Positions 1 through 4,396 of a stretch of 8,614 nt of DNA are shown in pieces. Position numbers and translations under genes: made by a program. The first letter of the stretch is position 1, and every line of letters begins with the position of its first letter. Below the pieces are notes generated by a model. The model was not told the origin of the DNA. It was given only the letters and a program-made list of their open reading frames with translations, and ran no database searches. The stretch is from Anaerolineales bacterium. Its GTDB lineage: Bacteria; Chloroflexota; Anaerolineae; Anaerolineales; DRMV01. The stretch is from the NCBI GenBank assembly GCA_015484985.1, contig WFUL01000162.1:1-8614 (forward strand). The letters are read 5' to 3'.

Positions 1-232
1 GGAGCTGGGCCATCTTTTGGTTCCACGGGTCTACCAGGGGGAAGAGCACGGCTGCCCATTGGGGATGGGTTTGTTGAAAGGATTTTATGGTTTGCTCCAA
101 GGCCTTGCGGAAATCTCGTTGGGTTCGTCGGGATTTCAGGAAGGCCCGAAGTTGGCGGTCAACGACTTCATCGACGAGAATCTCAAAAATTTTCTTGGCC
201 AGCCAAGACAAAGGGATGGCAGGTTTGGGCAT
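1..232 (-). CDS. Partial CDS, N-terminal 77 codons; possible N-terminal helical domain of a STAND/NACHT-like protein
   Basis: An open frame starts at ATG 232-230 and runs without a stop to the left edge, so only the N-terminus is visible. It begins MPKPAIPLSWLAKKIFEILV and continues as a charged, probably all-helical stretch (FRKALEQTIKSFQQTHPQ at about residues 41-58, then AAVLFPLVDPW at 60-70). No signal peptide or membrane helix is seen. A purine-rich GGGGAGG lies just before the ATG, with short spacing (3 nt) that is still usable through the upstream AAGGGG. The style, a short hydrophobic helix, then a basic and acidic helix, then 'YP/HP..AA.LF', recalls the N-terminal helical region of some Chloroflexota STAND ATPases. 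That resemblance is from memory and weak. The opposite-strand frame over the same bases looks like a shadow. Function is unknown without the rest of the gene. Confidence 0.6.
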   Translation of the reverse strand, partial: MPKPAIPLSWLAKKIFEILVDEVVDRQLRAFLKSRRTQRDFRKALEQTIKSFQQTHPQWAAVLFPLVDPWNQKMAQL

Positions 233-277
233 AAACCTCCCCTTATCGCACCATAAGGCACCTGTCCCACCATTAGC

Positions 278-306
278 ATTATAACCCAAGGCTGTTGACA
301 TACTTG
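278..306 (-). promoter_or_regulatory. Candidate promoter for the left-edge gene
   Basis: On the minus strand a perfect TATAAT lies at 283-278, about 46 bp upstream of the ATG at 232. At 17-bp spacing the -35 position (306-301) reads CAAGTA, a poor match. The call rests on the -10 element alone. Confidence 0.35.
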
Positions 307-407
307 TGAGAAATCGTTGAGAATTTTGAGGCGACGAGGAAGGAGAAGCCCCTTCATCTTCGCTTTACGCCGGCGTGCTTTTATCTTTCTGTCCGGGGGG
401 ATAGACA

Positions 408-448
408 CCCCTCGACGCGCCTCTTCATTTACAAGGCGCGTCGAGGGG
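408..448. repeat. Perfect 15-bp inverted repeat, 11-nt loop
   Basis: CCCCTCGACGCGCCT (408-422) is followed after an 11-nt spacer by its exact reverse complement AGGCGCGTCGAGGGG (434-448). It lies 29 bp downstream of the stop codon of the 477-1310 gene and about 125 bp upstream of the -10 of the left-edge gene. As RNA it would be a very stable hairpin. Neither flank has a T-tract, so it is not a classic intrinsic terminator. A U-less terminator, an mRNA 3'-end stabiliser or a protein-binding dyad are all possible. The rest of 233-476 shows no coding signal that I trust. Confidence 0.75.
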
Positions 449-476
449 AGGAGGGAAACCGTGGGGAACAGATTAG

Positions 477-1310
477 TTAGGGACCAGGTGCGTATAGCCA
501 CTTATGCAAAATTTCGCTCCAGTCCCATAAATGTTCCAGGTCCTGAGAGGTGAGTACCGCCTGCCTTTGGCGCCACAGGGCTGCGCCTACACAGGCTAAA
601 TCGGTGTATCCCTGGTTCTGGCCGTATCCGTGCAGGGTGCCGTGGATGAGGCTCACTCCCTGGGCCACCGCGCTGAGGGCGTTGTCGTCCGCGCAGGCGT
701 TCACGTTGGCCATCCAGAATCCCAGGGCCAACTTAGGAAACCGACGACGCACTTCGTGTGTCGCGGTGGCCACTTCCCAGGGCAGACTGCGACCGGCTTC
801 GTCGCCCAGCGTCAAAACGTCTACGCCGGCATCCCACAACGCGGACAGGACATCCCAGGTCGTGGCTGGATCCTGACGGTATAAAACAAAAAAGTCTACA
901 GCCTTGAAGATTACCATTCGCCCGGCACGTTTAACGGCAGTTACCGCCTGAACCAAGGACCTGCGGTGTTCATCTCGTCGGGCCGAATCCCGAGGTTCCA
1001 AAGGGCCACGCAAGGTGATGACAGAGGTTTCCGATTGCAGCGCAGGGTTCAAGACGCGTGTGGAAAGGCCTTCGACCTCAGGTGACAGGACCACCTGATA
1101 GGCCGTTCGGGCGTGTTGGGGCTGGAAGCCCTCCACCAGGGTTTGGGCGTGAATATGACCGTTTTGGGGAACGACCATGCCGATTTCCACGAAATCCACG
1201 TGGCTGGCATCCAGCTCACGCGCCAATTGAACGCGTTGTTCGGGTGTAAGGCGTTCGCTCCCCAGCCCTTCGGTCAGCGTCGCGTCATAGAAACGAATGC
1301 GACCGTTCAT
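477..1310 (-). CDS. Divergent stand-alone DRE-TIM (isopropylmalate/homocitrate synthase-like) barrel protein, catalytic residues substituted
   Basis: This 277-residue protein spans a complete HMGL-like TIM barrel and nothing else; the C-terminal LeuA regulatory domain is absent. Landmarks align with LeuA in this window: RFYDATLTEGL (6-16) with IFDTTLRDGE, VDFVEIG (38-44) with VDVIEAG, LTLGDEAGRSLPW (167-178) with INIPDTVGYTTPW, GFWMANVNA (197-205) with SVHCHNDLG, and GTLHGYGQNQGYTDL (224-238) with INGIGERAGNTAL. The metal ligand Asp9 and Glu42 are kept. The catalytic Arg is Thr13, the two metal-binding His are Trp199 and Ala201, and the ERAGN loop is QNQGY. Normal aldol-type acyl transfer is therefore unlikely. 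The ATG at 1310 has GGGAGG five to seven bases upstream. It sits directly behind a leader peptide and terminator (1336-1495), which implies regulation by branched-chain amino acids. It could be a pseudoenzyme or regulatory partner, or an enzyme with different chemistry. Fold assignment is confident; function is unknown. Confidence 0.85.
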   Translation of the reverse strand: MNGRIRFYDATLTEGLGSERLTPEQRVQLARELDASHVDFVEIGMVVPQNGHIHAQTLVEGFQPQHARTAYQVVLSPEVEGLSTRVLNPALQSETSVITLRGPLEPRDSARRDEHRRSLVQAVTAVKRAGRMVIFKAVDFFVLYRQDPATTWDVLSALWDAGVDVLTLGDEAGRSLPWEVATATHEVRRRFPKLALGFWMANVNACADDNALSAVAQGVSLIHGTLHGYGQNQGYTDLACVGAALWRQRQAVLTSQDLEHLWDWSEILHKWLYAPGP

Positions 1311-1328
1311 AGAGACACCTCCCGAAAG

Positions 1329-1360
1329 AAAAAATCGGGGCCGCTATGGGAGCGGCCCCG
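1329..1360 (-). terminator. Intrinsic terminator / attenuator hairpin upstream of the DRE-TIM gene
   Basis: On the minus strand a 10-bp GC-rich stem (1360-1351 with 1345-1336, arms CGGGGCCGCT and AGCGGCCCCG, 5-nt loop) is followed after one A by TTTTTT (1334-1329), then C and TTT. The U-tract runs into the GGGAGG ribosome binding site of the gene starting at 1310. The terminator thus lies in the 5' leader of that gene, after the stop of the 35-codon leader ORF. This is the position of an attenuator, since there is no other minus-strand gene upstream whose end it could mark. Confidence 0.88.
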
Positions 1361-1422
1361 TCAGGTGGCTTCGTGTTGGCGTTCCGGTCAACATCCGGCG
1401 CGACCTGGAACCGCTCCGGTTC
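1337..1422 (-). promoter_or_regulatory. Attenuator with mutually exclusive hairpins (1:2, 2:3, 3:4)
   Basis: Four segments on the minus-strand RNA can pair in competing ways. Segment 1 (1422-1417, GAACCG) pairs with CGGTTC (1413-1408), 6 bp with a 3-nt loop. Segment 2 (1417-1407, GGAGCGGTTCC) pairs with segment 3 (1359-1349, GGGGCCGCTCC) over 11 contiguous positions including two G-U pairs. Segment 3 also forms the 5' arm of the terminator with segment 4 (1345-1337). Pairing 2:3 excludes the terminator, so it is a candidate antiterminator. A further competitor, GTTCC-A-GGTC (1411-1402) with GACCGGAAC (1389-1381), could also occupy segment 2. Pairings were worked out by eye and no folding energies were computed. 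Segment 1 starts about 14 nt past the last control codon, so the exact stalling geometry is open. Confidence 0.7.
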
Positions 1423-1495
1423 GGCTCCCGAAGCCCAAAATAAGGACCAGAATCAAACCTACCAAGACCGCCATGCGGCTCCCCTGTCGCGCCAT
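1388..1495 (-). CDS. Branched-chain amino acid leader peptide (35 aa)
   Basis: A short ORF from ATG 1495 to TGA 1390-1388 encodes 35 residues. Residues 10-20 read VLVGLILVLIL: five Leu, three Val, two Ile and one Gly. The Leu codons are TTG (11, 14, 20), CTG (16) and CTT (18). Ribosome binding is ideal: AAGGAGGT at 1511-1504, 8 nt before the ATG, and the predicted transcript start is only about 20 nt upstream. The stop codon lies 27 nt before the terminator stem. Known ilv and leu leader peptides of enterobacteria have the same design, a short ORF with a run of Leu/Val/Ile codons before an attenuator. The sequence is not claimed to be homologous to them. The alternative is a genuine one-helix membrane microprotein; the hydrophobic run would be short for that (about 14 residues), and the adjoining attenuator favours the leader reading. 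Confidence 0.78.
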   Translation of the reverse strand: MARQGSRMAVLVGLILVLILGFGSRTGAVPGRAGC

Positions 1496-1523
1496 AGGTC
1501 GTGACCTCCTTGTGTGATAGCGC

Positions 1524-1551
1524 ATTATACCCTGCATATGCATGAGGACAA
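1524..1551 (-). promoter_or_regulatory. Promoter of the leader peptide and DRE-TIM gene
   Basis: On the minus strand, -35 TTGTCC (1551-1546), a 16-bp spacer and a perfect -10 TATAAT (1529-1524). The start would fall near 1517, a few bases before the AAGGAGGT of the leader ORF. TTGTCC is repeated in the preceding six bases (1557-1552), but the second copy would be spaced too far. Confidence 0.65.
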
Positions 1552-1597
1552 GGACAATTTGCACGCAATTTTGCTTTGATGAATGTGCAGATTGTCC
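1552..1597. promoter_or_regulatory. Imperfect 13-bp dyad upstream of the leader promoter; possible operator
   Basis: GGACAATTTGCAC (1552-1564) and GTGCAGATTGTCC (1585-1597) are inverted copies matching at 12 of 13 positions, 20 bp apart. The dyad abuts the -35 box of the minus-strand promoter on its upstream side, so it is outside that transcript. It could bind a dimeric regulator acting on this promoter and on the divergent transporter gene. The left arm overlaps a smaller dyad TTGC-AC-GCAA (1559-1568). The remaining DNA to the transporter start at 1868 (1598-1867) shows only a lone TATACT at 1749-1754 on the plus strand without a convincing -35. Confidence 0.5.
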
Positions 1598-1867
1598 AAG
1601 GGGTTGCTTCCCACACCCACCTACAAAGTTCACGAGAGAATTGATAGGATATCGCTCTTCCAACCAAGATGAAACAGTCAGCGCGTAGACCTGACCAGGC
1701 TCTCGACACTCGCGGTCCCGTACCCGGAGAGACCCGCTGTATCCATGGTATACTCCCAAACAGAGAAAATCCTGCTCGGTCGGAAGGATGTGTTGGGGCC
1801 AGGACTGCCCCAACCTCTGCTTTTTATGTGGCCTATGAAGGTGCGGGATGCTTTCTTCCCCCGGAAG

Positions 1868-2782
1868 ATGACCTGGCCCACCTCGTCCCGTTGGTGGCTT
1901 TTTCTGGCCCTGGTGGCCCATACGGGTTGGGGGGCTTATCCAGTGCTTGCCCGTTATCTGCAGACCGAAACGGGCCTCCCCAGCATGTCCCTGCTGGCCG
2001 TGAGCATGACCGGGGCCGCGCTGGTGTTGGGCTTTACGGTGCGCCCCCGGTGGCGGATGCTGTTGCGGCAGCGGTTGTTACCCGCCTTTCTGCTTGCAGT
2101 CATGGTACGCGCGGTGACGAACCTTCTGGCCGCCCGTTTCACCCACGCTATCTACGTACAACTCATTACGCTGATGACGCCCTGGGTGGTGGCCCTGTTG
2201 AGTGCCCTGGTGTTCCACGAGCGCGCCCCACGATATACCGGTCGCACCGCGCTGGTGGGTACGGTGGGAGCAGGGTTGATTCTCAGCGCGTCCATTGAGC
2301 GTTACGGTGTGCCTCAACATTTGACGGCTTCGGATCTCTTGGGCCTGGGGCTGGCAGGCATCAGTGTTTTCAGTCTGGCCTGGTATATGCTCCTGGTACG
2401 GCGCAGCCGCTCAGCTCAGTGGCGGGGAGATGAGGTCTTCTTCCTGCAGGCCCTGGTGGTGATGACGGTGGGTTGGGGCGCGACATGGTGGCTGCATGAA
2501 GATTGGACCCCCTGGACCCAGATGGGCACCCAGGACTGGCTGGTTTTTGCCGCGTTCGTGGGTTTCGTTCTCTATGGTGCGAATCGGTTGCAAATCGCGG
2601 CGTTACAACGCATGGGCGCGCGTGCGGTGAGCGCGTTGCTCCCCTGGCGTATGGTGGTGGTCCTGGGATTGGGTTTTTGGCTTTTGGGGGAACAGTTGAG
2701 TTCCCTGCGGCAGGTAATCGGCGTGCTCCTGGTGGTCGGAGCTTTGGTGGGATATTTAGGCGTCTCGCAGGACGAGGCGTAG
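1868..2782 (+). CDS. EamA / drug-metabolite transporter superfamily permease
   Basis: From ATG 1868 this is a 304-residue integral membrane protein. Ten hydrophobic segments can be marked at about 9-30, 40-57, 69-90, 95-116, 126-144, 157-177, 189-209, 223-245, 253-274 and 280-298, the 5+5 duplicated plan of EamA proteins. Each half ends with the typical sequence: TPWVVALLSALVFHERA then an inner helix (105-144), and LLPWRMVVVLGLGFWLLGEQ then LRQVIGVLLVVGALVGYLG (258-298). The substrate cannot be read from sequence; family members export amino acids, metabolites or nucleotide sugars. The start is uncertain. The frame is open from ATG 1745, with further candidates at 1793 (TTG behind AAGG), 1826 and 1835, and none has a strong ribosome binding site. 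I chose 1868 because it leaves a normal short N-terminus and family-typical length. It faces leuD tail to tail and diverges from the leader-peptide gene, so amino acid export is an attractive but unproven idea. Confidence 0.9.
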   Translation: MTWPTSSRWWLFLALVAHTGWGAYPVLARYLQTETGLPSMSLLAVSMTGAALVLGFTVRPRWRMLLRQRLLPAFLLAVMVRAVTNLLAARFTHAIYVQLITLMTPWVVALLSALVFHERAPRYTGRTALVGTVGAGLILSASIERYGVPQHLTASDLLGLGLAGISVFSLAWYMLLVRRSRSAQWRGDEVFFLQALVVMTVGWGATWWLHEDWTPWTQMGTQDWLVFAAFVGFVLYGANRLQIAALQRMGARAVSALLPWRMVVVLGLGFWLLGEQLSSLRQVIGVLLVVGALVGYLGVSQDEA

Positions 2783-2841
2783 GGGAGGACATCTTCAATT
2801 CGCCTACGGCCGTCGGCCTCTCCTGCGGTCCCAGATCCTGG

Positions 2842-3438
2842 TCAGGCCTGCTTACTTGCTCTTTTTTCATACGCTTCCAGGGCATTTTGGTATTGCAACA
2901 AGACATCCAGTTCATCCAGGCCCTGCAAGAGGAGATGGCGGGCAAAGGGGTCGATTTCGAAGGGGAAGTTTCTACCATCGGGCAGGCGCACGGACGTGGT
3001 CTCCAGGTTTACCGTAATCGTGGCTTTCGGGTTTTGGGACAACCATTCCAACAACGCGTGATGGTCCTCGGCCCGCAGTCGGGCGGGTAAGAGCCCGTTT
3101 TTGATGGCGTTGTGGTAGAAGATGTCAGCAAACGAGGGAGCGAGGATGGCCTGGAAGCCCCATTGCACCAGGGCCCAGACCGCGTGCTCTCGAGAAGAAC
3201 CACTGCCGAAATTCGGGCCGGTCACCAAAATGCGTGCTCCCTGAGCCTGGGGCTGATTGAGGGGAAAGCCGGGGTCAGGGGACCCGTCAGGGCGGTAGCG
3301 CCAACGCGCGAACAACCCATGGGCCAGCCCGGCTTTGTCGGTCACTTTAAGGTACTGGGCGGGAATGATGTCGTCGGTGTTGATATCGGCTCGGGGCAAC
3401 ACCACGACATGAGAGGTCAATGTACGGAACGGTTTCAT
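2842..3438 (-). CDS. leuD: 3-isopropylmalate dehydratase small subunit
   Basis: This is the swivel-domain subunit that, with LeuC, isomerises 2-isopropylmalate to 3-isopropylmalate in cytosolic leucine synthesis. At 198 residues it has normal bacterial LeuD length. Visible signatures are ADINTDDIIPAQYL (17-30) and the substrate-loop motif GPNFGSGSSREHAVWAL (74-90), followed by APSFADIFYHNAIKNGLLP. The ATG at 3438 follows AGGAGG (3453-3448) with 9 nt spacing. It is separated from leuC by a toxin-antitoxin module. Its stop lies 59 bp from the stop of the convergent transporter gene. That gap contains only short dyads, such as CCAG-GAT-CTGG, without U-tracts, so I see no clear terminator. No key residue is missing. 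Confidence 0.97.
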   Translation of the reverse strand: MKPFRTLTSHVVVLPRADINTDDIIPAQYLKVTDKAGLAHGLFARWRYRPDGSPDPGFPLNQPQAQGARILVTGPNFGSGSSREHAVWALVQWGFQAILAPSFADIFYHNAIKNGLLPARLRAEDHHALLEWLSQNPKATITVNLETTSVRLPDGRNFPFEIDPFARHLLLQGLDELDVLLQYQNALEAYEKRASKQA

Positions 3439-3453
3439 AGGAGCTTTCCTCCT
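3439..3453 (-). promoter_or_regulatory. Hairpin covering the leuD ribosome binding site
   Basis: Immediately before the leuD ATG the minus strand reads AGGAG-GAAAG-CTCCT: the Shine-Dalgarno sequence and the bases touching the start codon form a 5-bp stem with a 5-nt loop. This could lower leuD initiation unless opened. The same two arms are complementary to the arms of the hairpin at 3519-3556. Confidence 0.4.
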
Positions 3454-3518
3454 GTAAGGGAAGTCTGGGCTTGGGGGATGAGGGACCGCTGTCCAATCAT
3501 GTGGAGCACGGATAGACT

Positions 3519-3556
3519 ATAAGGAGCGACATCTTCCTGGCAGGGTAGCTCCTTAT
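3519..3556 (-). repeat. 9-bp hairpin between vapC and leuD
   Basis: ATAAGGAGC (3519-3527) and GCTCCTTAT (3548-3556) are perfect inverted copies; inside them, after one mismatch, two more pairs can form. The spacing is 20 nt. It lies 25 bp beyond the toxin stop codon and about 80 bp before the leuD start. There is no U-tract on either side, so a standard intrinsic terminator is unlikely. RNA processing, stabilisation of the leuD message or a switch with the ribosome binding site hairpin are possible. Confidence 0.6.
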
Positions 3557-3580
3557 CAAATCGTGGACCTGGGGCGGGAT

Positions 3581-4012
3581 TTAGGATGCCTGAGGTGGCT
3601 CGTAGAAGAGACCCAGCTCCTCGGCTGCCTGGCGCAGAGAAGGGTCCTGGGTGGCCAATGGGCGGGTCAGCCTCATGGCCAGGTCCAGATAGGCCGCTTC
3701 GTACACCGTAAGGTTGTAGTGCTGGGCCAGGGAGAGCACCTGGTCCCAGACGTGCTCGGGGGTTTCATATTCCACACGGATAGGCAACTGGCCCAGTAAA
3801 CTCAAGAAATACTCGCACTCCGGAACCGTGAGCCGGCCTTTATGCTGGGCCATGAGGAGAGCATTGGCCACTTGAAGGGGCCAGATAGAGGGTGCTGCGG
3901 CTTCCCCGTGGGTCAACGCCTGGAGAACACCCGTGGCATAGGCATTGGCCGTTTCACGAAAGGCCCAGGCCACTGTGACCGAAGCATCCAGGACAAAGGC
4001 TACCTCGCTCAT
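3581..4012 (-). CDS. VapC-like PIN-domain toxin with a substituted catalytic residue
   Basis: A 143-residue PIN-domain protein, the expected VapC size. PIN toxins are Mg-dependent RNases held inactive by their antitoxin. Landmarks are VLDASVTVAWAF (7-18) with catalytic Asp9, SIWPLQVANALLMA (42-55), LTVYEAAYLDLA (101-112) and LATQD (119-123) with Asp123. In related VapC proteins the second block usually reads WPLEVANAL and the third YDAAYLELA. Here the conserved acidic residue of the second block is Gln47 (codon CAA) and the third acidic position is Glu105 rather than Asp. RNase activity may therefore be weakened or lost, though fold and length are intact. The start overlaps the antitoxin stop (ATGA at 4012-4009), which indicates translational coupling. 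It sits between leuC and leuD. Family assignment is firm; the activity status is inference. Confidence 0.92.
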   Translation of the reverse strand: MSEVAFVLDASVTVAWAFRETANAYATGVLQALTHGEAAAPSIWPLQVANALLMAQHKGRLTVPECEYFLSLLGQLPIRVEYETPEHVWDQVLSLAQHYNLTVYEAAYLDLAMRLTRPLATQDPSLRQAAEELGLFYEPPQAS

Positions 4013-4242
4013 GAGAAGCCCCCATGCAACAAATCCTGGAGACTGAGGTCACCCAATGAGCGCCGCCGCTGGAAGGACAAAATGTCGCGAATCACCTCTT
4101 TCGGGGGACGTTGGGGGCGTAGGGGCATGAGGAGGGCTACGGGTTTCCCTCCGCGGGCGATGATGAATTCGTCTCCTCGAACCACCTTATCCAACAGTTG
4201 CAGGAACCGGTTTTGGGCCTCAAAGGCATCAATCTGTTCCAT
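4009..4242 (-). CDS. Phd/YefM-family antitoxin
   Basis: A 77-residue protein from ATG 4242, preceded by GGAGG with 8 nt spacing. An upstream in-frame ATG (4275) has no such site and is rejected as start. The N-terminal part MEQIDAFEAQNRFLQLLDKV with RGDEFIIARGGKPVALLMP (22-40) is the classic prevent-host-death fold, which binds DNA as a dimer. The C-terminal part (41-77, rich in Arg, Asp and Leu) would wrap the toxin. It overlaps the PIN toxin by four bases (ATGA), as in typical modules, and probably represses its own promoter at 4297-4325. Pairing of a Phd-type antitoxin with a VapC-type toxin is common. Confidence 0.92.
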   Translation of the reverse strand: MEQIDAFEAQNRFLQLLDKVVRGDEFIIARGGKPVALLMPLRPQRPPKEVIRDILSFQRRRSLGDLSLQDLLHGGFS

Positions 4243-4274
4243 CGGAGTTGCCTCCTGGATCTCCCCATCGCACA

Positions 4275-4288
4275 TCCAATCTCCAATC
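4275..4288 (-). repeat. Tandem heptamer GATTGGA x2 in the antitoxin leader
   Basis: On the minus strand GATTGGA occurs twice in tandem between the candidate -10 (4302-4297) and the antitoxin start. It could be an operator for the antitoxin, or a remnant of the 7-bp intergenic repeat type that is more fully developed at 7517-7600. Confidence 0.5.
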
Positions 4289-4296
4289 TATGTCCA

Positions 4297-4325
4297 AGTT
4301 TAGTGGGGGAAGCGGATTTCGTCAA
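4297..4325 (-). promoter_or_regulatory. Candidate promoter of the toxin-antitoxin module
   Basis: On the minus strand, -35 TTGACG (4325-4320), an exact 17-bp spacer and -10 TAAACT (4302-4297). The start would be near 4290, about 50 nt before the antitoxin ATG. It lies downstream of the leuC stop (4397), so the module, and leuD behind it, can be transcribed independently of the leu operon promoter. Confidence 0.6.
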
Positions 4326-4396
4326 TGCTGGCAACGTGTAAGTCAATGATTTCTCATGCACTTTTCATCCAGCACCGGGGCTTGGAGGCGATACCC

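Noticed and set aside
295..328. Plus-strand TTGACA at 295-300 as a promoter
   Set aside because: At 17-bp spacing the -10 position reads TGAGAA, and there is no convincing plus-strand gene downstream.
1745..1867. Longer N-terminus for the EamA transporter from ATG 1745
   Set aside because: No good ribosome binding site, codon use in 1745-1835 looks non-coding, and the added residues precede the first membrane helix without family resemblance. It cannot be fully excluded.
1388..1921. A 177-codon minus-strand open frame containing the leader peptide at its end
   Set aside because: Only the last 35 codons follow a strong ribosome binding site and the promoter; the upstream part crosses that promoter and the transporter start and looks random.
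2783..2841. Possible bidirectional terminator between the transporter and leuD
   Set aside because: Only short dyads (for example around 2803-2818 with mismatches) and no T-tract on either strand.
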